Origin: Bacillus renqingensis
GTDB lineage: Bacteria > Bacillota > Bacilli > Bacillales > Cytobacillaceae
Direction of reading: 5' to 3'
Assembly (NCBI RefSeq): GCF_016464375.1
Contig: NZ_JADDIU010000001.1
Coordinates: forward strand, 62,001 to 126,000
DNA: 64,000 nt
Shown here: positions 27,313 through 36,717 of the stretch, in pieces
Layout of the letters: each line of letters starts with the position of its first letter
Numbering within the stretch: the first letter of the stretch is position 1
Notes under the pieces: model-generated
Told to the model about the DNA's origin: nothing
Database searches by the model: none
What the model saw: only the letters and a program-made list of their open reading frames with translations
Position numbers and translations under genes: made by a program

Positions 27313-27355
27313 GGTGTCAGGCACCATGTGAATTTTTCACATGGTGCCTGACACC
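27313..27355. repeat. GGTGTCAGGCACC palindrome (REP-like)
   Basis: A 20-bp perfect inverted repeat (outer arms GGTGTCAGGCACC and GGTGCCTGACACC, inner ATGTGAA/TTCACAT) around a 3-base TTT loop. This core recurs in many Bacillus genomes and is often linked with REP-associated IS200-like transposases. Lying between convergent genes it may also terminate transcription, though no good T run follows. Confidence 0.75.
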
Positions 27356-27364
27356 CATTACCAC

Positions 27365-29251
27365 TTATATCATTACTTTACAAATATTGTTTGTAAATTC
27401 GACTGGGTCTTCGATTGGGAGACCTTCGATTAGCAGTGCTTGGTTGTATAGCAGGTTAGTGTATAGTGCTAGTTTTTCTTTGTCGGTTGTAAAGGCAGCT
27501 TTTAATGATTCGAATACTTCATGGTTTATGTTAATTTCTAATACTTTGTCAGCCTTTATGTTTTGATTATTCGGCATTGCATTGAGGACTTTTTCCATTT
27601 CAATTGAAACGTCTCCGTCTGTCGTTAAGCATACAGGATGAGTTTTTAACCGTTTGGAGACCCGTACATCTTTAACCTTTCCAGCAAGGATATCCTTCAT
27701 TGCATTAAACAAGTCTTTATTCTCTGCCTCTTCAGCTGCAGTCTCTTTCCCGTTTTCATCCGCCTCAATCCCTAAATCTCCGCTTGACACGGATTTAAAT
27801 TCTTTATCTTTGTAGGTCATAATCATTTTAATCGCGAATTCATCGATATCATCGGTGAAGTAAAGGATTTCGAAGCCTTTATCTGCTACTAGCTCTGTTT
27901 GCGGCAGCTTTTCGATTCTTTCGTTTGTTTCACCAACCGCATAATAGATATACTTTTGATCCTCAGGCATTCTTGCTACATATTCTTCTAATGTGATTAG
28001 TTTCTTCTCTTTAGAGGAATAGAACATCAAAAGGTCTTGTAACTCCTCTTTATGTGCCCCAAAGTCACTGTAAACCCCAAATTTTAATTGTCTGCCAAAA
28101 GAATTGTAGAATTTCTCATACTTTTCCCGTTCATTTTTTAATAAACTTTGCAGTTCACTTTTGATTTTTTTGTTGATGTTTTTCGCAATCAGCTTTAATT
28201 GGCGGTCATGCTGCAGCATTTCTCTGGAGATATTTAACGACAGATCCTCGGAATCGACCATGCCCTTCACAAAGCTAAAATAGTCAGGAAGCAGGTCCGC
28301 ACATTTATTCATGATTAGAACACCGCTCGAATAAAGCTCTAATCCCTTCTCGTACTCTGGTGTATAATAATCAAAAGGGATTTTCTCAGGAATATAAAGA
28401 ATTGCATTATATCTTACCGCTCCATCAACGCTGATATGGATGGATTTGAGCGGCTTGTCAAAACCGTAACGCTTTTCTGTATAAAAATTATCATAATCTT
28501 CCTGTGTCAGCTCTTTTTTATTCTTTCGCCAGATCGGCACCATACTATTAATTGTTTGTTCCTCTTGAACATCCTCGTACTCATCTTCACTGCCTTCCTT
28601 CAACCTTCTGGATGTCACATCCATTTTAATCGGGTAGCGAATAAAATCAGAATACTTCTTGATAATTTCCTTTAAACGGTACTCCTCCAAATATTCGTCA
28701 TAATTCTCGTCTTCTGTATTCTCTTTGATGGTTAAAATGACTTCTGTTCCGACAGAATCCTTTTCCCATGGAGTAATTGTGTATCCATCAGCACCCTTTG
28801 ATTCCCACTTATAGGCTTCATTACTGCCCAAAGCCTTACTGATTACCGTCACAACATCAGCTACCATAAAGGCAGAGTAAAAGCCGACACCAAATTGGCC
28901 GATAATATCGAAACCATCTTGTAGCTCATTATCCGTCTTAAATGCCAAAGAGCCGCTCTTTGCAATCGTTCCGAGGTTATTTTCAAGCTCCTCCTTGGTC
29001 ATTCCAATCCCGGTATCGCTAATCTTTAAGGTTCTGTCCTCTTTATTAGCAGCCACCTTTATGTAATAGCTGTCTTTGTCAAACGTTAAGGTTTCATCCG
29101 TTAATGCCTTATAATAGATTTTATCAATAGCATCACTGGCATTTGATATTAACTCCCTTAAAAAGATTTCATGATGGGTATAAATAGAATGAATCATCAT
29201 GTCTAAGATCCGTTTAGATTCTGCTTTAAACTGCTTGGTTTCCATCATCAT
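27365..29251 (-). CDS. htpG: Molecular chaperone HtpG (Hsp90)
   Basis: A cytosolic ATP-dependent Hsp90 chaperone, 628 residues from the chosen start. The N-terminal GHKL ATPase domain shows the order [29 protein letters not shown] and [14 protein letters not shown]; the middle domain and C-terminal dimerisation domain follow at normal length. The open frame reaches 29359, but three tandem ATGs (29251, 29248, 29245) follow AAGGAGTGA and the family N-terminus [13 protein letters not shown] begins there. A perfect CIRCE upstream points to HrcA control. Confidence 0.96.
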   Translation of the reverse strand: MMMETKQFKAESKRILDMMIHSIYTHHEIFLRELISNASDAIDKIYYKALTDETLTFDKDSYYIKVAANKEDRTLKISDTGIGMTKEELENNLGTIAKSGSLAFKTDNELQDGFDIIGQFGVGFYSAFMVADVVTVISKALGSNEAYKWESKGADGYTITPWEKDSVGTEVILTIKENTEDENYDEYLEEYRLKEIIKKYSDFIRYPIKMDVTSRRLKEGSEDEYEDVQEEQTINSMVPIWRKNKKELTQEDYDNFYTEKRYGFDKPLKSIHISVDGAVRYNAILYIPEKIPFDYYTPEYEKGLELYSSGVLIMNKCADLLPDYFSFVKGMVDSEDLSLNISREMLQHDRQLKLIAKNINKKIKSELQSLLKNEREKYEKFYNSFGRQLKFGVYSDFGAHKEELQDLLMFYSSKEKKLITLEEYVARMPEDQKYIYYAVGETNERIEKLPQTELVADKGFEILYFTDDIDEFAIKMIMTYKDKEFKSVSSGDLGIEADENGKETAAEEAENKDLFNAMKDILAGKVKDVRVSKRLKTHPVCLTTDGDVSIEMEKVLNAMPNNQNIKADKVLEININHEVFESLKAAFTTDKEKLALYTNLLYNQALLIEGLPIEDPVEFTNNICKVMI

Positions 29252-29313
29252 TATCACTCCTTCAATTTTTGACATAGACATTATAATCACGAATAGAAAG
29301 GATAAGCAAACAA

Positions 29314-29340
29314 TTAGCACTCTCCAAATTAGAGTGCTAA
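29314..29340. promoter_or_regulatory. CIRCE element (HrcA operator) upstream of htpG
   Basis: TTAGCACTC - 9 bp - GAGTGCTAA, an exact match to the CIRCE consensus on both arms. It sits immediately downstream of the htpG -10 box, where HrcA would block transcription. Confidence 0.96.
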
Positions 29341-29349
29341 ACCACTTTT

Positions 29350-29378
29350 TAAATATCATAAAATCGATTCTATGTCAA
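29350..29378 (-). promoter_or_regulatory. SigA promoter of htpG
   Basis: On the minus strand TTGACA (29373-29378), 17 bp, TATTTA (29350-29355), placed just after the stop codon of the upstream hydroxylase gene. Confidence 0.8.
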
Positions 29379-29387
29379 TATTTGATA

Positions 29388-30236
29388 TTAAAATCGTTCT
29401 AGGATTTTACTTTGACGCAGCCATTTTGTCGCTACCCATTTTTCCCCCTCAACAACAGGGATACTGCTATGAAGCGACATCCGGTCAACTTGACCTTCAC
29501 TGTTGCCATAGTGGAAATAGACAGCCGCCCCTTTTTTAGGGATAACTGATACCCCAGCTTTTGGAAAAATTGTTTCCCCGCCGGCAGGGACATCATTTAA
29601 ATACATTAACACAGTCCCAATGCGCTGCCCCCCTGTACTTTCCTGAATTTTATTTTCAGGAAAATAATCGAAATGCGGCTTGTATTCTTCAGCCACCCGA
29701 TAATGCAGGACCTGAAGCCCTTCACCATTTTCAATTGAGAAATCTGTTAATTCTGCGATTCTTTGTTCAATCCTGCCGATTAAAGGGATTTCATTAATTT
29801 GATAATAGGTTCCCGAACTGGTCCGTCCGGTTGCTGTTTTAATTTCGCCGGTGACCGAATCCACCACCTGCGACGGGATTAACCGGTCTCTTGAGATTTT
29901 AATTAGCTCATCACATTCCGCTTCACTTAGCAAATTTTCCAAATAAAGAATGAAGGGTTTCTCAATTCGTATCAGGACTTTAATATCCCGGTCTGAAGTG
30001 GAAATTATCGTTCCTTTTTTCCCAATCCCTGGGTCCTCATAAACATACGGACGATTGCGATTAACCGTCTCAATCGGCTTATTATTGACTAGTTTCAAGA
30101 TCGTTCGATAGGCAAATATGGGGTCAAAACCTTTTTTTATCATTGCATTAGCAATTGATTCCGGACTAACACCAGTTTTGAGGGTATTCAGAATCCAGTC
30201 TCTTAATTCGTTGGAAATATGGGTTATTTTGTCCAT
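29388..30236 (-). CDS. Prolyl 4-hydroxylase-like 2-oxoglutarate/Fe(II) oxygenase
   Basis: A 282-residue protein. Residues 1-60 form a helical extension. Residues 85-275 form the P4H double-stranded beta-helix with the iron ligands H188, D190 (PHFDYF) and H256 (LHSSIPV), and K266 in GEKW for 2-oxoglutarate. This is the arrangement of the collagen prolyl 4-hydroxylase alpha subunit and of Bacillus P4H. It has no signal peptide. ATG follows AAGGAGGGG. It lies upstream of htpG but htpG has its own promoter. No collagen-like (GXY) protein is seen in the window, so the substrate is unknown. Confidence 0.88.
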   Translation of the reverse strand: MDKITHISNELRDWILNTLKTGVSPESIANAMIKKGFDPIFAYRTILKLVNNKPIETVNRNRPYVYEDPGIGKKGTIISTSDRDIKVLIRIEKPFILYLENLLSEAECDELIKISRDRLIPSQVVDSVTGEIKTATGRTSSGTYYQINEIPLIGRIEQRIAELTDFSIENGEGLQVLHYRVAEEYKPHFDYFPENKIQESTGGQRIGTVLMYLNDVPAGGETIFPKAGVSVIPKKGAAVYFHYGNSEGQVDRMSLHSSIPVVEGEKWVATKWLRQSKILERF

Positions 30237-30334
30237 TTGTGTACCCCTCCTTACATTGGATTGTCTGTAACATCATTTTATCATAATTTGCCAGAAAGAT
30301 AGCTTTGGTATTTTTTAGTTTATAAAATGTAAAA

Positions 30335-30358
30335 AGGCGAACCGCAACGCTGTTCGCC
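30335..30358 (-). terminator. Terminator after the PAS kinase gene
   Basis: On the minus strand GGCGAAC and GTTCGCC arms followed by TTTTT. Confidence 0.75.
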
Positions 30359-30368
30359 GATATTATCC

Positions 30369-31838
30369 TTATATTGGTAAGGTCACTTTAATGATGGTTC
30401 CCGTATGGTCACTTGAAATTTGGAAGCTGCCATGATGATTTTCAATAATTTGCTTGCTAATCATAAGACCCAACCCTGTACCCCCTTCTTTTGTCGAAAA
30501 AAAAGGCTGGCCAATCCGCTCCAAGTCTTCCTGTTGTATTCCACAGCCTTGATCAATCAAACAAATTTGCAGGTTATCCACCCCTGCTCTTTCTACTCTA
30601 ATATTAATTTCTCCGCCATGAGGCATTGCCTCAAGAGAGTTTTTGAGAAAATTAATAAATACTTGCTTTAATTGATTTTCATCACAGCGAACATGTGTAA
30701 CATCAGCCAAATAATGAATGTTTACCTTTGTGTTATTCATATTTGCCTGTGTATCAATAAGTGCTTTAACTTGCTCTAAAATAATTTTCAAGCTCGATTT
30801 CGTAAATTTTAACTCCTGCGGTTTTGCTAGGACTAATAACTCACTTAAAATAAGTTCGATTCGATTCATTTCAGCATTAATTATTTCAAGATAAGAAGTA
30901 TTCCTATCGTTATCCGTTTCCATTAATTGAAGAAATCCTTTGATTGCCGTTAATGGATTTCTGATTTCATGGGCTATTCCTGCTGCAAGCTGCCCCGCAG
31001 CCGATAACTTTTCAGATTGGAGCAGTAGTTTTTGTGTTTTTTTCTTTTCAGTAATATCCCTGACAATAACATGCCTTGCCGATTCATTTTGATAAATTGT
31101 AGGGATTGATTTGACCTCGACTTCAATGACTATTCCGTCATTGCGGATAATCTTTTGTTCAATAAAGTCAACGGGAAGACCGTCTTCCACCTCTTGGACC
31201 CGCTTTTTGACCATGTCTACATAAGATGGATGGATAAAATCAAACATGTTTTTCCCAATAACATCCTCTTTATTACAAGCACCGAATAATTTCACTGCCG
31301 TATCATTGGCAAAAAGGATGACCTCTTTCCCAACAATAATAACAGCATCGGGGGAATGTTCCACAATTTCACGATAAATTTCTTCGCGCTGGCGAATTTC
31401 TTCAAGTAATATTTTTCTCTTTTGTTTGATATCGGTAATGTCTTTCGCTATACCGTAGACACCAACGATTTCCTCCTCAATCAATATCGGATAATTTGTA
31501 ATGTTTACGTCGCGGATTTCCCCACTTTTATGGATGATTTGGCAATCAAAGTTTTGCAGTTTTCCTTCTAGTGATTGATAAAAGATGGATAATGCCCGCT
31601 CCAAATGTTCCAATGAGACTACTTTCATGTATGTCATCTTGGAAAATTGGTCTTCAGCATAGCCAAATAACTTCTCACATGCAGGGTTTAATGGGATAAA
31701 AAAACCATCTAAATCCATTATATAGATCGCATCTGAATCGGACGCAAAAAGCGGGTTGTATTGGCTCAAGCTCTCTTTTATATAGTTTTCCAGCAGTAAC
31801 CGTTTTTCTTTTTTTATATTTGATATAGAACTATTCAT
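30369..31838 (-). CDS. PAS-domain sensor histidine kinase (sporulation-kinase-like)
   Basis: A 489-residue soluble kinase. Two PAS domains (about 30-150 and 150-270, the second with a VRDITEKK PAC end) precede the H box GIAHEIRNPLTAIKGFLQLM near residue 288 and the HATPase domain with N box (NFLKNSLEAM), G1 (LIDQGCGI) and G2 (GTGLGLMISKQII). This dimerisation and phosphotransfer sequence is the type found in KinA-KinE, which feed phosphate to Spo0F, and no response regulator is adjacent (orphan kinase). ATG follows GAAGGAAC. A role in sporulation initiation is inferred. Confidence 0.88.
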   Translation of the reverse strand: MNSSISNIKKEKRLLLENYIKESLSQYNPLFASDSDAIYIMDLDGFFIPLNPACEKLFGYAEDQFSKMTYMKVVSLEHLERALSIFYQSLEGKLQNFDCQIIHKSGEIRDVNITNYPILIEEEIVGVYGIAKDITDIKQKRKILLEEIRQREEIYREIVEHSPDAVIIVGKEVILFANDTAVKLFGACNKEDVIGKNMFDFIHPSYVDMVKKRVQEVEDGLPVDFIEQKIIRNDGIVIEVEVKSIPTIYQNESARHVIVRDITEKKKTQKLLLQSEKLSAAGQLAAGIAHEIRNPLTAIKGFLQLMETDNDRNTSYLEIINAEMNRIELILSELLVLAKPQELKFTKSSLKIILEQVKALIDTQANMNNTKVNIHYLADVTHVRCDENQLKQVFINFLKNSLEAMPHGGEINIRVERAGVDNLQICLIDQGCGIQQEDLERIGQPFFSTKEGGTGLGLMISKQIIENHHGSFQISSDHTGTIIKVTLPI

Positions 31839-32062
31839 TTCCTATAAGTTCCTTCCAGCGTTATCCCTAAAGTGGTTGACTAATGTTCGTATCCATTTCC
31901 CCTATTTCCTTTATCCTAATATAATTTTAATGGTTATTGATTTAATTTTCAATAAAATTATTAGTTTTATTTTCCATATTATTTCATTCTCAAAGCAATT
32001 TTTTCGACATACTCCTTACACATTCATCATATGATGGACAAGAAGGCAAGTCCTAGGGAGGA

Positions 32063-32737
32063 ATGGAAATTGAATGTGACAATACTAAATCAATCTATTG
32101 GGGTCTACTTTCCTTAACAATGAAGAAACTTTTGCTTACCTATTTTTGCTTACTATTTGGCGCTGCCTTACAAGGAATGTCAATGTCCTTGTTTTTATTC
32201 CCACATTCCATCCCTTCCGGTGGTGCGGCGGGTCTGGCAATCTTAATGAACCATTGGTTTCATTTATCACTGGGTTTTTCCTTGTGGCTGGCTAATATTG
32301 TTTTTCTCGTCTTTGCGTTAAAATATTTTGGATATACGTGGACTTTTCGTACCATCCTTTCTGTTGCTACAACGTCTACGGTTGTGTCCATTTTAACTGC
32401 TCAAGTACCCCACCTGCATGTCCATATATTGCTGGATATGGCAGCGGGAGCTCTCTTCTTTGGTATCGGAGGAGGCTTATTAATTCGCGCAGGGGCATCA
32501 AGCGGCGGGATGGTGATCCCAGCGTTGATGATTGCTTCTTATAAAAGGTGGAGCCCTGGAAAAGTGATGATGGGGATTAATCTGTTCATTTTTTTATTTA
32601 CTGCATTGGTGATCGATTATAAAATCGTCGTGTATGCCATTGTTTGCCAATTTTTCTCCACCAATATCATTGATTTTATTTATGAGCTTAAATTTCAGCA
32701 ATTAACCTTCTTATCCGCTAATTGGAGAAGAAGATAA
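32063..32737 (+). CDS. YitE-like membrane protein (UPF0750 without DUF2179)
   Basis: A 224-residue protein with about six membrane helices. SLFLFPHSIPSGGAAGLAIL and IRAGASSGGMVIPALM correspond to the YitT-family repeats seen in the gene at 24364, but the C-terminal soluble domain is absent. B. subtilis YitE is of this short kind and lies next to its sulfolactate genes, as here. ATG at 32063 sits right after GGGAGGA (tight spacing); M20 at 32120 is an alternative. Function is unknown; a transport role linked to the adjacent sulfur operon is a guess. Confidence 0.8.
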   Translation: MEIECDNTKSIYWGLLSLTMKKLLLTYFCLLFGAALQGMSMSLFLFPHSIPSGGAAGLAILMNHWFHLSLGFSLWLANIVFLVFALKYFGYTWTFRTILSVATTSTVVSILTAQVPHLHVHILLDMAAGALFFGIGGGLLIRAGASSGGMVIPALMIASYKRWSPGKVMMGINLFIFLFTALVIDYKIVVYAIVCQFFSTNIIDFIYELKFQQLTFLSANWRRR

Positions 32738-32739
32738 GA

Positions 32740-32770
32740 AGGAAGATCCCGATTTACAGGATCTTTCTTT
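32740..32770. terminator. Terminator shared by the convergent YitE-like gene and cysC
   Basis: GGAAGATCC and GGATCTTTC arms followed by TTTCCTTT; it overlaps the cysC stop codon. Confidence 0.65.
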
Positions 32771-33347
32771 CCTTTAAATAAGCTAAAATATCCGAAACAG
32801 ATTGTTCAATCGTCATTTTGTTGGTTTCAATAAAGATTTCCGGCTGATCGGGTTTTTCATAAGGTGAGGTGATTCCTGTAAATTCCGCTATTTCTCCTTT
32901 TCGTGCTTTTTTGTATAAACCTTTTGGGTCCCGGCTCTCACAAACTTCGATAGGACAATGTAAATAGATTTCGATAAACTCACCTTCAGCAAACATATTC
33001 CGGACTAATTCACGATCCGCCAGATACGGTGAGATAAAGGCGGAGGAGATAATCTGTCCGCTGTCAACAAACAACTTGGCGACCTCCCCGATTCTGCGGA
33101 TATTCTCTTTCCGGTCCTCTTTTCGAAAACTTAAATCACGATTCAAACCATGCCGGATATTATCGCCATCCAAAACGTAACTCCTAATGCCACGCATAAA
33201 CAATGCATGATCAACAGCATTGGCCAATGTGGATTTTCCTGATCCGGATAGTCCCGTAAACCAAAGAACACAGCTTTTATGACCATTCAATGTATGGCGG
33301 TCCATTTTTGTCACGGTTGATTGATGCCACGTAATATTTTTCCCCAT
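32754..33347 (-). CDS. cysC: Adenylyl-sulfate kinase
   Basis: A 197-residue kinase turning APS into PAPS. Walker [12 protein letters not shown] is at residues 32-42; [15 protein letters not shown] and the FISPY segment bind APS. Length is typical. ATG follows AGAAGGGTG. It is the last gene of a five-gene minus-strand operon from phosphosulfolactate synthase to here, 13 bp behind sat. Confidence 0.95.
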   Translation of the reverse strand: MGKNITWHQSTVTKMDRHTLNGHKSCVLWFTGLSGSGKSTLANAVDHALFMRGIRSYVLDGDNIRHGLNRDLSFRKEDRKENIRRIGEVAKLFVDSGQIISSAFISPYLADRELVRNMFAEGEFIEIYLHCPIEVCESRDPKGLYKKARKGEIAEFTGITSPYEKPDQPEIFIETNKMTIEQSVSDILAYLKERKIL

Positions 33348-33360
33348 TCGCTACACCCTT

Positions 33361-34509
33361 CTAGTTTTTAGTAAAAACTTCTTTCATTCCTTCAATCAGT
33401 ATTTCAACTACCTCCGGCCTGCTGAATTCTTTTGGCGGCTGTTCACCATTTTTTAACATTCTCCTGACCTTTGTTCCTGATAAAATAACATGGTATTTCC
33501 GGTCATGCGGGCATGTTTTTTCTGACGCCATGTTTTCGCACTTTTTGCAGTAAAAACTATGTTCGAAAAATAACGGTTTAATCCCTAACTCCTCTTCCGA
33601 AAAATGATGAAAGATTTTTTGTGAATCATAGGTTCCATAATAGTTTCCTACTCCAGCATGGTCTCTGCCGACAATAAAGTGAGTGCAGCCAAAGTTTTTC
33701 CGAACAATGGCATGAAAGATTGCCTCCCTTGGCCCGGCATAACGCATTGCCGCTGGGAACACTGACAAAAATACCCGGTCTTTCGGATAATAATTTTCCA
33801 GTAATATTTGATAGCTTTTCATTCGAAGATCCCCTGGAATATCATCGGACTTAGTCTCACCAACCAGCGGATTTAGAAAAAGACCATCGACCATTTCCAA
33901 AGCTGATTTTTGAATATACTCATGTGCCCGGTGGACAGGGTTGCGTGTTTGGAATCCTACAATCGTATCCCAGCCAAAATCGGCAAACCTTTGCCTTGTT
34001 TCAATAGGATCTAAATAAAAATGAGTAAAATGATTTTTCTCCGGTCTATTAATCAGTGTAATCGGTCCGGCAATATAAGTTTCCGCTCGTTCGAATAGTT
34101 TTTTAACTCCCGGATGGGCAATATCCTTCGTTTTATAAACCATTTCTGCTTCTACTTGTTTATTCGGTGAAAATGTTTCGACCACCTCCATTACACCATA
34201 AATTTTGCCATTATGAACAAGATTAACGGTTTCACCACTTTCAATTTCAGAAGCCTTTTGTTTTGCAACTGCCAGTGTAATCGGAAGTGACCAGGGAAGT
34301 CCATTTGCTAACCGCATCGTGTGGACAACTGATTCATAATCTTCCTTTCCCATAAATCCTTCAAGTGGACTGTAGGCGCCGTTTGCGATTAGCTCTAAAT
34401 CACTTAGTTCAAGATTGTCTAATTCAATAAAAGGATTGGAAAAATCAATCGGGTACTCAAAATCAATACGATTGATTAATTCCCCACCATGTGGAACACT
34501 TTTGCTCAC
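33361..34509 (-). CDS. sat: Sulfate adenylyltransferase (ATP sulfurylase)
   Basis: A 382-residue enzyme making APS and pyrophosphate from sulfate and ATP. The catalytic motif [11 protein letters not shown] (near residue 195) and [12 protein letters not shown] (near 290) are intact; a Cys/His cluster CKKC...CPH follows near the C-terminus. The start is GTG at 34509, set by AGGAGGAAG upstream. It sits between cysH and cysC, making the complete sulfate activation set in one operon. Confidence 0.95.
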   Translation of the reverse strand: MSKSVPHGGELINRIDFEYPIDFSNPFIELDNLELSDLELIANGAYSPLEGFMGKEDYESVVHTMRLANGLPWSLPITLAVAKQKASEIESGETVNLVHNGKIYGVMEVVETFSPNKQVEAEMVYKTKDIAHPGVKKLFERAETYIAGPITLINRPEKNHFTHFYLDPIETRQRFADFGWDTIVGFQTRNPVHRAHEYIQKSALEMVDGLFLNPLVGETKSDDIPGDLRMKSYQILLENYYPKDRVFLSVFPAAMRYAGPREAIFHAIVRKNFGCTHFIVGRDHAGVGNYYGTYDSQKIFHHFSEEELGIKPLFFEHSFYCKKCENMASEKTCPHDRKYHVILSGTKVRRMLKNGEQPPKEFSRPEVVEILIEGMKEVFTKN

Positions 34510-34538
34510 TACTTCTTCCTCCTAATTAACGTAAATAT

Positions 34539-35249
34539 CTATCCTTGATGAAGCCCGCACTCTGTTTTCGTATGCCCCGACCATCTGCCTGCACGAGAGT
34601 CTTTACCATTTGAGACCGGCAGTGTACACGGGGCACAGCCAATGCTTGGATACCCTTTATCATGCAAGGGATTATAGTCCAGTTTATTTACATGAATATA
34701 GGTCATAACATCCTCCCACGTCCAATGAATGAGAGGACAAATTTTGATATTATAAAATTTTTCATCTCTATTTATATATTGGGTTTGGCTTCTTAAAGGA
34801 GATTGCTCTCTTCTAAGTCCGGAAATCCATGCTTTCGCCTCTCGTAGTACGTCCTTTAGCGGCTCCACCTTTCTGATTTGGCAGCAAAGATTTGGATCTC
34901 GTTTCCATAATTCTTTCCCATAGGCATTTTCTTGTTCTTCAACAGATAATTTTGGCTTGATTTTGGTAATATCGAGTGAAGGATAGCGTTGCTTTACTTG
35001 ATCAATCAATTCGTAGGTTTCAGGAAAATGAAGTCCGGTATCAAGAAAAATAATTTTTGCGTCTTTTTTCACCTTATAAATTAAATCGATTAACACAATC
35101 CCTTCAGCCCCGAAGCTGCATGAATAAACAATCTCCCTTTTATACTCCTGAAATGCCCACTTTAAAATCTCAAAGTAATCCTGATGCTGTTTTAAAATAT
35201 CTGCTATTCTTTTTTCATCCCAATTATCATAGGTTAATTGAGCAGCCAA
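34539..35249 (-). CDS. cysH: Phosphoadenylyl-/adenylyl-sulfate reductase
   Basis: A 236-residue reductase making sulfite from PAPS or APS. It has the SFGAEG PP-loop, the catalytic C-terminal ECGLH, and four extra cysteines (CC in LCCQIRK, and CAPC) that hold a 4Fe-4S cluster, so it is the cluster-containing type that can also use APS. TTG at 35249 is the start, placed after GGGAGGG. The sulfite product is the co-substrate of the synthase encoded two genes upstream. Confidence 0.94.
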   Translation of the reverse strand: MAAQLTYDNWDEKRIADILKQHQDYFEILKWAFQEYKREIVYSCSFGAEGIVLIDLIYKVKKDAKIIFLDTGLHFPETYELIDQVKQRYPSLDITKIKPKLSVEEQENAYGKELWKRDPNLCCQIRKVEPLKDVLREAKAWISGLRREQSPLRSQTQYINRDEKFYNIKICPLIHWTWEDVMTYIHVNKLDYNPLHDKGYPSIGCAPCTLPVSNGKDSRAGRWSGHTKTECGLHQG

Positions 35250-35270
35250 GTTTTAACCCTCCCATGCATC

Positions 35271-35798
35271 TTACAGCGTTAAGCTATATATCGTATTATT
35301 TGCGACGGCAATTTTATTCATTTGATTGACATGACCATGATGGGAATAGGATATCAGCGCCCTTATCCATGAACCATGACCAAACACCAAAATATTTGAA
35401 TAATCCTGATACTTCTTTAAAAAAGAAATGATTCGTTCCTCTAAATGGCGGATACTTTCCCCTAAAACTAATTCCTTTGGGTTTTCCAACCATTGATCCC
35501 CAAGTATTTCGAGAAGTTCTTCTTTCGGTCGTCCTTCAAACGGCCCAAAATCCAATTCATCTAACAGCCGTTCCGTTTCCGGATAAAAGCGATAGTGTTG
35601 GGCAGTTTGTTGTGTACGTATTAACGTACTGGCCAAAACTAAATCAAAGGGGGAGAGGCTATGAAGGATTCGTTGATTTTCGTTAATCCCCTGCTCTATT
35701 TCAGCAGAAACTTCTGAAATGGGTATATCCCTTCTTCCTTGCAGCTTTTGCTGCTTATTCCATTCCGTAGGAAGATGTCTGATTAAGGTAATTTGCAT
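35271..35798 (-). CDS. Histidine phosphatase in the sulfolactate operon
   Basis: A 175-residue histidine-phosphatase-superfamily protein. The catalytic motif is IRHLPTEWN (R7, H8; the usual glycine after the histidine is leucine), followed by LQGRRDIPIS, the STLIRTQQTAQ arginine segment, acidic DELDFGPFEG and the second histidine in VFGHGSW. Its start overlaps the phosphosulfolactate synthase gene by 16 bp, implying coupling. In B. subtilis a ComB-type phosphatase accompanies this synthase; no ComB is seen here. The inferred job is dephosphorylating 2-phosphosulfolactate, replacing ComB. This assignment rests on context only. Confidence 0.85.
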   Translation of the reverse strand: MQITLIRHLPTEWNKQQKLQGRRDIPISEVSAEIEQGINENQRILHSLSPFDLVLASTLIRTQQTAQHYRFYPETERLLDELDFGPFEGRPKEELLEILGDQWLENPKELVLGESIRHLEERIISFLKKYQDYSNILVFGHGSWIRALISYSHHGHVNQMNKIAVANNTIYSLTL

Positions 35799-36550
35799 GC
35801 AATGCCCTCCATGTAAAATGTTTCACTTCGGAGCCCGCAGCGCTGGGTCTCTAAGACTAATACATCATTTAATTTCACATTCCCTAAATTTACATTCGGT
35901 CCAATTTCCTTAATAAAGTACATTTGATGCTTTGGGGAAGGCGCTTCAAAAATAATTCTGTTTGGATCAATTTCCTTAAGTAATTCGGTAATTAAATCAG
36001 TTTTTACCTTACCTGCCTTTTCATATATGCCAGAAGTGCCTGAATCTCTTCCCTCGGTAATGACATATTCACAGCCAGCCTCTAATAATTGCTGGATTTC
36101 CTCTTTCCATTTTGAAATCGGCATTTCCTTGTCACAATCTTTCGACCCCACCTCGGCAATGACTTGGAATTCCTCCTTAAAAATAGAAATTAATTGTAGT
36201 CGTTCCAGCAATGGAATATCAATCGTCCCGTTCGAAATTTCAACCCATTCGATCCCTAAGTCGTGTAAATAGGTTTTATACTCCGGTAATTTATTTTGGT
36301 AATAACATTTTTCGAATAAAGTTCCGCCGCAATATACTTTAATATCATATTCCTTATACAATGCCACTTTCTGCTCAATGTTTGGTGTTACATATGCTGA
36401 ACCGATGCCGATTTTTGCCAAATCAATTAAATGACTATAATCAGCTAAATGATTCATTAATTCACCCGTTGGTGTACCTAAGTCAATTATAGAAGTTAAA
36501 CCGTTAGTCCTGTTTCCTGATGTTCTTTTTGGCAGTGTTAAAAAATCCAT
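35783..36550 (-). CDS. Phosphosulfolactate synthase (ComA/YitD-like)
   Basis: A 255-residue TIM-barrel enzyme that adds sulfite to phosphoenolpyruvate, giving 2-phosphosulfolactate. The sequence carries the family segments DLAKIGIGSAYVT, VYCGGTLFEKCY, VEISNGTIDIP, AEVGSKD and IFEAPSPKHQMYFI. Length is that of archaeal ComA and B. subtilis YitD. ATG follows GGCGAAGGA. It is the first gene of an operon that also makes the sulfite it needs, so the likely end product is 3-sulfolactate, known as a spore solute in B. subtilis. Confidence 0.92.
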   Translation of the reverse strand: MDFLTLPKRTSGNRTNGLTSIIDLGTPTGELMNHLADYSHLIDLAKIGIGSAYVTPNIEQKVALYKEYDIKVYCGGTLFEKCYYQNKLPEYKTYLHDLGIEWVEISNGTIDIPLLERLQLISIFKEEFQVIAEVGSKDCDKEMPISKWKEEIQQLLEAGCEYVITEGRDSGTSGIYEKAGKVKTDLITELLKEIDPNRIIFEAPSPKHQMYFIKEIGPNVNLGNVKLNDVLVLETQRCGLRSETFYMEGIACKLP

Positions 36551-36717
36551 AGGGAATCCTTCGCCTCCTCTTTTTTCTAGGATAGATTATTCAAAAATTG
36601 GGTGAATGTGTAAGTATCAGACTTTTTCCTTAGAAATTAGGCATTTGCCTTGTATAAACTAACAGTACATTTCAAAAGCTAAAGAAGCTTAATCTTACAG
36701 TTAGGGGTGTTCATTCA

